Positions 14,970 to 25,198 of a stretch of 64,000 nt of DNA are shown here, piece after piece (the first letter of the stretch is position 1; each line of letters opens with the position of its first letter). This DNA comes from Ectocarpus siliculosus (lineage: Eukaryota; Sar; Phaeophyceae; Ectocarpales; Ectocarpaceae): assembly GCA_000310025.1 (NCBI GenBank), contig FN648658.1, positions 2,520 to 66,519 of the forward strand. Direction: 5' to 3'. Position numbers and translations under genes: made by a program. Under the pieces are notes generated by a model. That model saw only the letters and a list, made by a program, of their open reading frames with translations, was not told the DNA's origin and ran no database searches.

Positions 14970-17900
14970 TTACTTGACGAACTTCGCCACCTCCCCCAAC
15001 CAGTTGGTGTACTCGTTCTGCTCCTTTTGGTCGGCGTACATGCAGATGAACGCCGCCAGGTCGTCGTCGATGTTGCGCTCCTTCAAGTAGTCGTACAGCG
15101 CGTCCTGCGGGAACAAGACGACAAGAGAAACACAAATGGTTCGTCGGTGCTACTGTGAGGGGGACCGCCTCCGCGAGAATTAAGAATACTCAAAGAGCAT
15201 GTAATAGAGAAAAGGGCTTCGTGCCTCTATCCCTAACTCCCAACCCGTACCGCCTACTAAACCCAAGATTAATGTTCTCGCGAAGGCTGCTGTGTGAGAG
15301 GGGCGAGCTCGACACTAATACTGTACATGCATTGAAAGCCACGCGAGCGCGTTGCCGCGTGCCTGCGTTCAGGACACGGTTGCCGAGTCTGCGCGTCGAC
15401 CGCGTCTAGATTATCAAGGGTGGTACACGAGACACGTCCATGACGGTTGTTGTGAAGCCGTCATTTTCAGTAGGAACGAAAAAGCTGAGAAGGGGGGGGG
15501 GGGGAGCCAATCACGGTAAGAAAGAATGAAATCAACAGATATGGGGTGTGTAACGGCCAAAGTCGATCTCCACCCCAAAACACTACGCGAAAACCAGCAC
15601 AAATGCTCCATATTTTCAGACGAGTGGAGAGCTTCAACCAAACAAAGGCACAGCAAGGGACATTCGTCATGAAGAACAAACAAGCCGCGCCGCTCGTCGG
15701 CGTGTCCGACCGGTAACGTCGAGTGCTTCCGCACGACGCGACGCTACACCCCCCCCCCCCAACCGCCGCCCACCTGCAAATCCGGATCGAGCTCGTTGAA
15801 ATCAGGACCTCGGTAAAGGGAAAAGTCCCACTCCACGTTTGCCGGGTTGATGCGGATGCCGTGCACGGCGATCGTGTCTGTGGCCGATCCCGAGAGAACC
15901 ATCTTCTTCGCCCCCTTGGTGATCGTTGCCGTGAAGCGGTAGCCTGTCGCGAAAGACCGGGGGGGGGGGGGACTCAACGGTGTGCTAAAGAGTATTAAAA
16001 GTCGTTCCACCGCTGACTTCGTCTCCCTCTGGAGATTTCACCTGGGTTTGAGCGATATTTTGTGTGTATTTTCCATTCGATACTTGAGAGCATGAATAGC
16101 GACATTTCCACGTCCCTTCAGACCGTTCCTCTTCCGCCTGTAGCGGCCACCATACTTCGACCGCGGTGGGCGGAGGATTGAAGAATAACCACAAAACAAA
16201 AAGCCGAGGGCGAGGACCGATACGATATCCCCACCAACGTGCACACCCGAGTGGGCACTTCTTTCTCTCACGGTGCTCGTATGCATGTGTATCTACGCAG
16301 CCGTCGTTGAGTCGATTGAGACCACGGAACAAATCAATCGCACCAGCCGCCCTCCATGAAATACCATACAAAGACGGCATGACCCTTTGCCGAGGGCTCT
16401 CATCATGCACCAAGACACACTTTCGGACCGCACCCATCACCGCGAGACCGGGGACTTGCCTGGGCCGATCATGTCGTCCTCCCCGCCCTCGTCCTCTTGT
16501 CCCTCCCCGCCCTTCCCTTGCTGCTGCTCCCCCGACTCCAAACTCAAGTCCGAGTCGTCCTCCAGGTCGTCCTCCCAACCGTCATCGCCGTCCCCCTCCA
16601 CGTCGCAGTCGAACTCCACCGATACCTTCAAAAACGTACCACACCCGTGCGCGCCGAAAAACACGACGACCGGAAACAGCAGGCGTTGGGGGTTATGCCT
16701 CCGCACCACCAGGTAAACAGCGACATTCATTCAACAACTTGTCAAGAAAACAAAAGTCACCATCAGCTTCTGTCGTTGGTGAACCAAACAGTCTCGCCGC
16801 TGGCCGTACTGCTGTTGGCGCATGTCGATCCGACCGCACCGTTTTGAGCGGTGTTAGTGTAGAGACGAGACAACATCGACTCGCGCCATTTCGTTTTGTG
16901 CGTCGATCACATGCTGCAAACGGCAGCGCTGCTGTGACAACAAACCGACTCACTGGCTGCAGCCAGGTACAAGCAGCGACTTTCAGACGACGAATATCTC
17001 AACTGCTGTGCAAAATTGTATGTAAGGCATGTTTCAATTTACGATCCAGGCCGTGATGCCAGACATGGCGATACGTACCCCCCGCCCCCCCCCAACCGCG
17101 CGACGCACAGAGAGAGGCCAAAGAGACGGGGATATCGTAAGCAACTATAATAGTAGTTCTGGCGCAAAGAGTGAGGCAGGACCGCCTTCGCCATGGAGCA
17201 ATATTAGTCTATCAACTTCAGAGGGGGTTTCGTTTCCCTAATCCTAATCCTAACCCCGACCCCGTACCCCCCAACTCCAACCAAGCTAAAACGTCCCGGC
17301 GAAGGCTACCGATTCTTCGCCGTCGCCGCCGTGGGGTTCACCTTCTCATCGCCAACGCCAGGTCCGAAGAGCCGTACCAACGACAGCCCGGGCTCGTCCT
17401 TCACGGTGATTCCCTTCTTGCCCAGTTCTTTCACCATCGATGCCACATCTGGGTAGAATAGCAATGTTCGTTGCACGGCATGTTGTTGAACAAAACGTTG
17501 ATTGCAGAACAAGCGCGCGGTGTATGGCAAGAGAAGGGAGCGGGCGGGGAGTGGGGGCTGCACTGCCCACTACTCACCCTCCTATGCATCTCAAAGAAAG
17601 GCGGATGATCGCTGTTTGAGAGTGTATACATGTAGGCTTGACAGGGAGAGAGGGAGTAACGTTGCCGCAGGAGTGCGCACGTGGCAAGTCACGAGTGGCG
17701 CACCGTAGGGCAGACGTCAAAAGGGACACACACAAGCAACAAAGATACCGTATATGACACAAGATAACACACACCCTGAACCGATTTCCAAAGCTCGATT
17801 ACTCCACGACGAAGAGGATGCACAAACAAAACGATACATTTTCGAAAATTTCTCGACGAGACGATTCCAACGCTGCCGTTTTCGGCGCCGTGACTCTTCC

Positions 17901-20003
17901 TGCTGTTGAGAAATCGAGCTTTGAAAATCGGCCAAGGGGGTGTGTTATCTTGTGTCATATACGGTATGTCGTAGATAACGGAACGAAGGAAGATGTGTTG
18001 ATAGTGGGGGACAAGTCAGAGCTCAAAATCGGGTGAATAGAATGGCAAGAGAGGTTCAGCAGTTACTAGAAAGATGCTCTGAGTTGAGACTCTCTGCCCT
18101 TGCCAAACTCGTCGATTTGAGTACCAGTCTTACACGAGAAGAGAGCGAGAATCTCGTGTCGTGTGAAATGGTCAAAACCAGCTGATATATCGGTGAACAG
18201 CGACTACAGCGGTACTGCTGTGGTTTTCGGAGTACAAGGCCCTTCCCCCGCCGGCGATCGCCGAAAACACCGATTTCTGAAAAATGTCACCGAAAAAACA
18301 GCTGAAAAAAAAATCGCCGGAAAAAAAAAAAAGTCGCCGATTCTGAAGGGGGCTCCGCCGAATCGAAAAAGATGTCGCCGATTGTCGCCGATTAAATTCA
18401 CGGTGCCCCCTGTACCTCCTTCGTAGCTCTACAAAGCAGAAGGCTATGACATATAATAACATGTTATTACATGTCATAGCTTTGTAGCTCTGTACAGCTG
18501 CACAGCTTCACACACGGCTGAACGGCGGTGCTATGTCGTCGCCTCTTAGCGGTATGCAAGCCTGCTCTAATAGTAGGTGGGATAATAGCAGTGAAAGCGA
18601 AGGGGATTCGGACAATGAGGTGCAATTTGTCCGCCAAAAGACAAGTGCCGCGGCTGCCACCAGCGGCGACAGCGGCAGCGGCAGCGGCGGGAGCAGAGGC
18701 AGCGGCAGCAGCGGCACTGGCAGCGGCACTGGCAGCGGCAGCGGCAAAGCCGCACCACCTGCTTCCGGTGCAAGAGCTTCGTCGCGGGTCTCTTCTGCTG
18801 GTTCAGGTTCTTCTAGCAGCAGGGCCTCTCTGCACGCCAACACAGCGTTGGTGGCACCACTTCCGCCGAAACTTCAAAATCGATGCCGCTTTTGCAACCA
18901 TCCTCTGCGTTCATGGAACGAGTGTTTTCCATCCTGCGGTGTTGCTTTAATGAACGACAAGAAGAGAGCGTGTACAGCGACCGCACTGCTCAAGTACAAC
19001 AGGGGCAGGGTCCAAAGTAGCAGAAGAGAAGGAGGAAAGCGCCGCAGATGCCAACAACGGCGGCGGCGGTAGCGACGAAAGCGATGACAGCGATCAAGAC
19101 AGCGACTGAAGACCTGTGATTTGTAAATTTAATGCTGATGTCTTTATTGTGTCGTAGGTCGTAGGAGCAAAACATTTTGTTGCCCCCAAGTCGCGATCCT
19201 ATCCTATTTCAGAATTTTTTCGATGTTGAGTGCAGGTTAGGAATATTGCATGCTGTTATGCTGTCTCTAGCAAAGAAATAAAAGGGCAAACTACTTCGTT
19301 CGCTAATCGCCGGCAGGTGACCTCTGCAGCAGTCCAACAGTCGACAGCCTCGCGACCCGCTCGTTTGTGTGTACTAGAAGTACATGTTGCGTCGCGAAAG
19401 TCGCTTCGATGAAGTCGCTGAAGTTAAAAATAGCATAGCACAAGGTAGCAGCCGAAGAAAGTAAGAAAATCGCCGAAAATCGCCGAAAATGAAACAGGAC
19501 TCACCGAAAAAACATACTGAATCGCCGAATGTCGCCGAAAAAGGGTTTTTTTCCATCAGTAGTATTTGCCGAAAAAAAATCGTGAATCGCCGAAAAAAAA
19601 AAAGAAAAGTCGCCGGCGGGGGAAGGGCCTACGGAGTACGCAACTGCCCTGCTACCAACCGTCAGATCGGACCCCTCTGAACCACCCAAGAAGATTTTGG
19701 ATTGAATCCAAATACACCCAAGGCCAGATGTCCACGACCTCTGCGAAGTGCTAGCCTCACTTGAAGTTAACCTGCTCGCTGCTGCACACCTCACACACCT
19801 TCGTCAAACGCAACGAGACGCTCCTCTTCGATTTCCGCCTTCAGCACCTCGCTCAGGCTGCTTGCGCATCGCAGGTTCTTGGGGGCGGAGGAGACAGCAG
19901 CAGCAGGAACGGAGGGGGAGGAGCACTTGGTCGTCGCGGCTGCAGCTCTTCGGACCAGTCCCGCCGAGGGACGGGCTGCGGCACGAGCGAGATTAGCGAG
20001 CAT
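14970..20003 (-). CDS. MAM33: Mitochondrial p32/MAM33 (C1QBP) family protein
   Basis: p32/MAM33 proteins form acidic homotrimers in the mitochondrial matrix, with roles in mitochondrial translation and respiratory maintenance. Exons are 20003-19799, 17448-17342, 16625-16460, 15943-15774 and 15104-14970, all phase-consistent, giving 260 residues, normal for the family. The N-terminus MLANLARAAARPSAGLVRRA is Arg/Ala-rich without acidic residues, as expected for a matrix presequence. Family landmarks are SEVLKAEIEEER, EKVSVEFDCD, the acidic GDGDDGWEDDLEDD segment, FTATITKGAKKMVLSG, and the C-terminal DALYDYLKERNIDDDLAAFI ... YTNWLGEVAKFVK. The third intron begins GCAAGT, a GC-AG intron confirmed by codon phase. 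Intron 1 is 2.35 kb and full of mobile elements. Confidence 0.93.
15162..15296 (+). mobile_element. Small TIR element with telomere-like core, copy 1
   Basis: It begins GGACCGCCTCCGCGAGAATTAA and ends TTCTCGCGAAGGCTGCTGTGTG, so the ends GCCTYCGCGAGA/TCTCGCGAAGGC are inverted. The middle has CCCTAACTCCCAACCC, a degenerate CCCTAA array. It sits in the fourth MAM33 intron, 57 bp from the acceptor at 15105. No coding capacity. Confidence 0.75.
17179..17310 (+). mobile_element. Small TIR element with telomere-like core, copy 2
   Basis: Diverged copy starting GGACCGCCTTCGCC and ending CGGCGAAGGCTACC, with CCTAATCCTAATCCTAACC and CCGTACCCC in the middle. It lies in the second MAM33 intron, about 31 bp from the donor side of the exon ending at 17342. 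Confidence 0.65.
17745..17967. mobile_element. 223-bp MITE-like element with long terminal inverted repeats
   Basis: The left end ATACCGTATATGACACAAG is perfectly mirrored at the right end (CTTGTGTCATATACGGTAT), and the inverted match continues with mismatches for about 50 bp, through AACACAC and CAAAGCTCGAT. There is no open frame. It is in intron 1 of MAM33. A fragment with the shared internal motif AAAGCTCGATTACTCCAC occurs near 31480-31524. Confidence 0.85.
18425..18490. repeat. Near-perfect palindrome inside the hAT-like element
   Basis: AGCTCTACAAAGCAGAAGG... is mirrored by ...CTTTGTAGCTCT around a centre near AACATGTT, including the arms CTATGACAT and ATGTCATAG. It would form a hairpin of about 30 bp just upstream of the internal ORF at 18533. 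Confidence 0.8.
18533..19072 (+). CDS. ORF inside the hAT-like element, Ser/Gly-rich with Cys/His cluster
   Basis: The 179-residue ORF starts MSSPLSGMQACSNSRWDNSS, then an acidic stretch (SESEGDSDNEVQF), a long Ser/Gly repeat, and a segment with regularly spaced cysteines: CRFCNHPLRSWNECFPSCG ... KRAC. The C-x2-C-x-H ... C-x3-C spacing could bind zinc. The end is very basic. It is wholly within the element bounded by the target duplication, so it is probably an element-encoded accessory protein or a remnant. I do not recognise the family; it may be spliced or untranslated. Confidence 0.4.
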   Translation: MSSPLSGMQACSNSRWDNSSESEGDSDNEVQFVRQKTSAAAATSGDSGSGSGGSRGSGSSGTGSGTGSGSGKAAPPASGARASSRVSSAGSGSSSSRASLHANTALVAPLPPKLQNRCRFCNHPLRSWNECFPSCGVALMNDKKRACTATALLKYNRGRVQSSRREGGKRRRCQQRRRR

Positions 20004-20395
20004 GTTTGCTCCGGGTGGCGGGGTGGACAGGCGGGACCGATCTCTCCACAACACAGACAGGTGCTTGAACGGTGGCGGCCAAAACAAAACAACAGGGGGT
20101 ACGCCGGTCGCATCTAAATTGAAATACAGTGTACGTGACGGAGTGATACTGCTGTCTGTGTGCCACGGACCACAGTTGACAGTTCCGTGGGCCGTTGGGC
20201 ACTTGACTCTTGACAGAGTGTCCAGTGAGACAGAGTATTGTTGCTCTGTGCTGCATCAGCGTAGCAGCACTCGCAACCAACCACGTTCAGCATCTCAGCT
20301 ACTGCCGACGTCATCTGGGGTATGGCGGGAAATATTAATATTTCGAGAAGAAGTGCAGGGGGAAAAGCAACGAGTTACGAGTTGCTCGTGGAACA
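20004..20395. promoter_or_regulatory. Divergent promoter region between MAM33 and the GET4-like gene
   Basis: About 390 bp separate the MAM33 start codon (minus strand, 20003) from the first identified coding exon of the GET4-like gene (plus strand, about 20396). The head-to-head layout suggests a shared upstream region, though upstream GET4 coding sequence may lie here in another frame. I see no clear TATA box. Confidence 0.4.
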
Positions 20396-23300
20396 ATGCT
20401 CCTGCGGCAAACGCGTACCGTACGAGGCCTTGCAGCTAAACTATCCCGCGGAGTAATCTCACGCAAGTCTGCACGAGGTAACCACAACGCGGCGCTCACC
20501 ATCGATGAGCAAGGGATAGGGGTGCTACTGGCTCGTGGCTACGTAGACTTGGCCACGGAGCTGGGCAACGTACTGGCGGGTATCCTCAATGATCATGAGT
20601 TGAACATGAGGATGCGAAGCGAGCAGCGGTTCTACAACAGCTAGAGGACGGCACAGGAAGGGCAGGGAGCGACGGGGGAGGTGGAAGAAGGCAAGGAAGC
20701 CGGACGAGGGATGTACTCTGTGGGGAGTATTGCAGGTGTGTGTGAGTGTGATGCGTTGTGAATTGCACTATCGATTGGAGACTAGTCTATACTGCAAGTT
20801 TCAGCGTGTGTAGGCCCGCACCCTCCGCTTGCCTGCTGTCGGAGGTAAGTGGTAGTGGTATGAGCACATCTCATGCTCTGAGCACATCTCATGCTCTTCG
20901 ATCAGCAGCGGAAAATGCTGCAGTAGCTCTGCCTCCGGTGCACGGCTGTTGTGCTTAGAAGTAAAGCTTGGCACTACTGCTTTGCTTATTGCATCAGGGT
21001 CGATAGCTGGGTCTCATCCCTTGCGACCCCTCTCGTGGCAGATCCACCTACAGCAAGTACTTGTAGTTCCTCCCGTAGAGCGGTATGATCGGGAGGTTGG
21101 CCACCACACGCGATAGAACATGGTCAACTCCATGTGGATGCTTGATTTTCAGCGCGCGAAGATCAGCAAGGCTTTTTCAGTCTCTGCTCCCAGCCTAACA
21201 GCTAAAAAGACGTTAACCCTTCCGTGACTACAGGCCGATTCAGCTCCGTTCTCAGCTCCGATCACTTTGCGTGCCGAAAGATCGCCGTTGTGCCTCGGCC
21301 AAGAGCAAAATCAATACAACGAGACCAGCAGGGAGACGCAGGCAGCCCACCCCAAAAGCACGCTTATCAGCAATGCGCACAGAACTCACATAGTACAATA
21401 CTATTCACCCATGCCTCATCTCTCTGACGTGGGGCAGATATCCTTTCCAGATCCAATCTACTGCCTACCGGTACTGCTGTAAGATTCAAACGCAAAATAC
21501 CACCGGAGGGTACATACAACACCCTGAACATGTGATCAACCCGGTGCCGCATCCGCGGGGGAGAGCAGAGAAAGCGCACACCGGAGCCGATGCTAACGTA
21601 CTGCCTCGGTGCTTGATGTTGTTGTGATTGCGGTGCGTGTGGTTCCCAGTATTGGGAGTCAAGGGTGGTTCGTCTGCTGTGTGCAAAATTTCGCTCAAAG
21701 GCAAGGGTTTTCGGGACTACAGCTCCGATCACAGCTCCGATCACAGCTCTCTATTTGTAGTACAAAAAGTAAAAATTATCACGATTTTAATGCATTTTGT
21801 GCGATAGTGGATGATGGTCTCGATTCTCTGATGAGCGGGCCGTTTTTTTGTCGATCTGGCGCTTCTGTTTGGGCGGTTTCCCGTCAGCGTCTTCGCATCT
21901 AGCGCCGCTAGCATATGCGCTTGCCGTATGCTCTGTCCAAGGATGAGGTGGAGAAGATGTGCCAACAGGTATTGCTTGCACAGGTACATCCTCTGTGCGG
22001 ACGGTTGCAAAAGGAGACAGGCATGCACACCTGCTCAGAAACTACTGCTTCTGTAACAGTCTATTTCTCTTCGCATAGCTGCTACTGCTGTACAACAGTA
22101 GTACTACTGTACTCCTGTTCGTCACCCTTACATTATACCGCGCCCCCATCCCTGTGAGCCCCACACATGGACCCACTGCTGCACCATCCTTGCCGCCGTG
22201 ATTGATGGGTGTACACGCATGCTTGGAAGATCTTTGACCGCAGAGAGCCAGTTGTGGGGAAAAAAACAAAAAGAATCAAATTAACCCAGTCACGTAAGGG
22301 TTAATACAAACCGCTCATACATTTCTCACCTTCGTAGTTTAGTACGGTATGTGCCTAGACCTTCGTAGCTGAGTACAGTTCGTGCGTAGACCGTTTCCTC
22401 GGGGCTGGGAATCAGGGTGATGCAGGTGGGTTTAGCTTACCTGTCTTCGTTGTCTCTCTTGGATGGTATCCATTTCTCATACGGTATCAAGCAAGTAGTG
22501 CGGCAGCTTGCTGACCACCATTGTGCGAATGATGACCGTAAACACGTACATCACAAGAGCATTACGATATCAATCCGTCAACACATGTTAGCATGACTTA
22601 GTAAGGCATGTGATAAACATGTTAACGGGTGATACCGTGCACTTTAACAGGCCTTTATTAACTTCCATCCACATGGGGGGTGTTACGTAAACACCGGGTG
22701 GGTAGCAACGTTCGCGAAAACGTGCCAAGGAGAAACATGTTGAAGTTGTCTCTTCTTCGTAGATGCGGCATAACCGCCGCCTCTTGGAAACCTCTAGAGG
22801 GCAAACAGGGAAGTGTCCGATACTTCGATTCCTGTTTATGGCCCCCATACCCCTAGCGCCGCGACCACCGGACAGTCACGGCCCATCATCGTATTTTGTG
22901 CAGATTCTACGCGCAGCCGCCAAAACACCCGTACAGGGTGGCAAAATGATTAATTTTGTTCTTCTATCTTTAGTCGTGGTGCTCATCGTCGTCAGCGTTA
23001 AGTCCCTGTGTTTCCCACGCGTTGACATATACCCGGTATGTAGTTTCGACGGCCGTTACAATCGGGTGGATACGCAAGCGGCGATGCGCGCGTTGCAGGG
23101 TCTCAGCGTATTGGGTTCTTGCGCGTACCAAACTTTTGTCGCCGATGTCTACCCGACTGACGGCATGCCTTGCACAACATCAGGGCTACATAACTAGACC
23201 TCTCCGACGCTTCGGTACCGTAGGTACCACACACCCCTACATCTGTTTTGTCCCACTGGGGATGCTTCTTTGACAGCCCACAGAATAATAGTTGTTGGAC

Positions 23301-24942
23301 AAGCAATAAAGTAACACTGTTTGAGAAAAACGCTCATTAGAGGTACAGCTTTTACCGCCCCGATGATTTTTGTTTGTTTTCCCAACAATGGTCACCGGTG
23401 GTGCACATACCGCTGCCCGCCGTCGAATAATGTTTGCTGTCTACTGTACGTGCGCAGCATGAGTGCTTTCCCTGGGAGCCGGGCGCACGCGTATTGGTCG
23501 CGCGTCCGTTCCATATGCATAACCAACCCTCTCGTGTACGTTACTCCGATCTACTTGTACCATATGCGATCTACCATATTTCCAACCGAACAGCAACCTA
23601 ATGGTACCAAATTTTCGAATGTACTCTCAGGGGCGATTCCTCAAGCTCGCGGTAGCCTGGACGACCGCACGCGGGCAGCGCCTGAGAGACGACTCCGGGC
23701 TGTGCGGTCTCGTGGGGCGTTGCCTTTGGAACGAAGGGGAGTTGGAGCGCGGCACAAGATATCACGTGCTGGGGGAGCGTCCGCAAGAGCTCTGCGACCT
23801 GATTCTGCAGGACGTGTCTGATGCGAACGCTAGGTATGTGTCACCTAGAGGCTGCTTGTCGGTGCTGGTTGTGGTGGTGGTGGTGTAGGTATTGATGTAG
23901 TTGGTGTCGTGTGTCGTGGTTGCGATCATAATCCTTTTGATGATGCTGGTCGCAAGAATTGTGTGAGCTCGCCTTCCATGATTCCTGCGGAAATACGAGG
24001 CAAAGTGGTGTTCTCGTTTTTTCCTGTTTTTTACGTGTCGGAACTTTTTGAGTAGGGGGCTGTCAAGACTTTCTGAGCGAGAAATTTTCTCCCATTGCTG
24101 TATCTGGTGGTACTTGCTTTGCGCAGAAAATTGGCGGTCGGTAAAGGTGTTCTGCAGTTCGCTCGCAAGAGGAGCCTGAGGGATGCGAACGCGCTATTGG
24201 CGGCAAACAAGGTGAGATCAGAAGTTGCGGCAGTCACGACAGAATGGGCTGGGGTGGGCGTTCGTGTCCACGTTTGAGAGAAAGAGCGGCCTTAGTGTGA
24301 ACTCGCATGGCCGATGGGTATGAGAAGGGGCGGGCACAAAAGTGGGAGAGTGTTTGTCCTCCCTGGTTTATCGTGTTTCCGTGGGTGACTGTAGTCTTTG
24401 GCTTGTGGTTGATTGGTTCATGGCATAGTCCGTACACTGTATTTGGAGTATGGTACCGCTTTCTCAAGGGATCGCTTCGAGTGGAGTGTTAGGGCTGACG
24501 ACCGTGTTGCGTGCAACCCCCATTTTGAACCGACCCTTACTCCCAAGCAGTTACAGCAAAGGGTAATGCAAGCATGTGCGGATAACACTGACTGGGCCCG
24601 TGTGCACGATGTAGGTGGCAAAAGGGAAGGGAGGGGCCCATGATAGTATGGACGGAAAATGAAGTGAAATTGTACTGGGGTGCACCTCGAGGGAGGGAGC
24701 CATCCGCCCGGGGCGGGGCTGTACGGTACCACATCAAACCAACACGACCGCTCATGCATTAGGTGGTAATCGTGAGCGTCCTAAGTATTGGTTCATCTCA
24801 GAAACGGGTGCCGGGTGTCCATGCGTCGACCAGGGCGTTTTTCCCTTTGGGGAAAGAGGTTTTATCTTTTCTGATCAAGTGTGTTACTCTTCGCCGGCAT
24901 CGCTCTGTCTTATTTGATCGTTTACTTTCTGCCTCGCCCAAG
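20396..24942 (+). CDS. GET4: GET4-like protein (guided entry of tail-anchored proteins), partial model
   Basis: GET4 is an alpha-solenoid protein that pairs with GET5/UBL4A and hands tail-anchored proteins to GET3 in the cytosol. Recognised exons are about 20396-20640, 23631-23833, 24127-24211 and 24802-24942; the last three join in consistent phase. Landmarks follow the plant and human order: NHNAALTIDEQGIGVLLARG, then FLKLAVAW ... GLVGRCLWNEGELERGTRYH, then KGVLQFARKRSLRDANALL, then GKEVLSFLIKCVTLRRHRSV and LFDRLLSASPK. The stretch just before the first block reads PYEALQLNY in the +1-shifted frame, resembling the family's YYEALQMY, so a 1-base loss near 20430 or a mis-modelled exon is likely. 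The equivalent of residues 90-130 and the C-terminal end were not found. The 3-kb first intron holds a TTAA element and a small ORF. Confidence 0.68.
21213..22304. mobile_element. 1.08-kb TTAA-flanked TIR element (piggyBac-like ends)
   Basis: The element at 21217-22300 is flanked by TTAA on both sides (21213-21216, 22301-22304). Its ends are 13-bp inverted repeats with one mismatch: CCCTTCCGTGACT on the left and, inverted, CCCTTACGTGACT on the right. TTAA duplications plus TIRs starting CCC are the signature of the piggyBac superfamily. Repeated CAGCTCCGATCA motifs occur near the left end and again at 21718-21755. No transposase frame is seen, so it would be non-autonomous. It lies in the first intron of the GET4-like gene. 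Confidence 0.75.
22329..22391. repeat. Two-copy tandem repeat, 31 bp unit
   Basis: Two adjacent units share CCTTCGTAG, AGTACRGT and GTGCSTAGA, differing at about six positions. It is noncoding DNA just outside the TTAA element. Confidence 0.7.
22946..23197 (+). CDS. Small predicted membrane protein ORF inside a GET4 intron
   Basis: The 83-residue ORF begins with a clear transmembrane or signal segment, MINFVLLSLVVVLIVVSVKS, then has CFPRVDIYPVCSFDG, a helical stretch and two more cysteines, and ends PCTTSGLHN. The frame is open upstream to 22763, but the internal Met is preferred because the hydrophobic segment follows it directly. The dense reading frame in an intron, and the compact single-exon form, are unlike its neighbours. 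I do not recognise the protein. It could come from an integrated large DNA virus of brown algae or from a mobile element; that is speculation. Confidence 0.35.
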   Translation: MINFVLLSLVVVLIVVSVKSLCFPRVDIYPVCSFDGRYNRVDTQAAMRALQGLSVLGSCAYQTFVADVYPTDGMPCTTSGLHN

Positions 24943-24984
24943 GTTCGGACTTGACGAAAGCCAACTCAAAACCCCAATGAACAG

Positions 24985-25166
24985 GGACCCCATTGAGAAA
25001 AGTTTTCAAGACGGTACGCTTAGAGGCACGAGAGAGGGCCGCCTGCAGGCAGACGGAGATTAGGGAGAGCATGCAGAAGATGGCCGAGGAGAGGAAGGCG
25101 CGTTTCTACTGTAGGAGTTCGAACAAGTCAGGGGGTGAGAGCAAAGAGAGAGAGAGGCGCACACTT

Positions 25167-25198
<32 letters not shown>

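Larger units (their letters stand above)
18228..19639. mobile_element. 1.4-kb TIR transposon with 8-bp target-site duplication (hAT-like)
   Basis: The element at 18236-19631 is flanked on both sides by the same 8 bases, CGGAGTAC (18228-18235 and 19632-19639). Its ends are inverted repeats of about 22 bp, reading (A/T)AGGCCCTTCCCCCGCCGG inward from both sides. Next to both ends are clusters of CGCCGA-type subterminal repeats with A-runs (18254-18390 and 19440-19615). An 8-bp duplication with subterminal motif clusters is typical of the hAT superfamily, but no hAT transposase is present, so it looks non-autonomous. It lies in intron 1 of MAM33. The perfect duplication suggests a fairly recent insertion. 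Confidence 0.85.
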
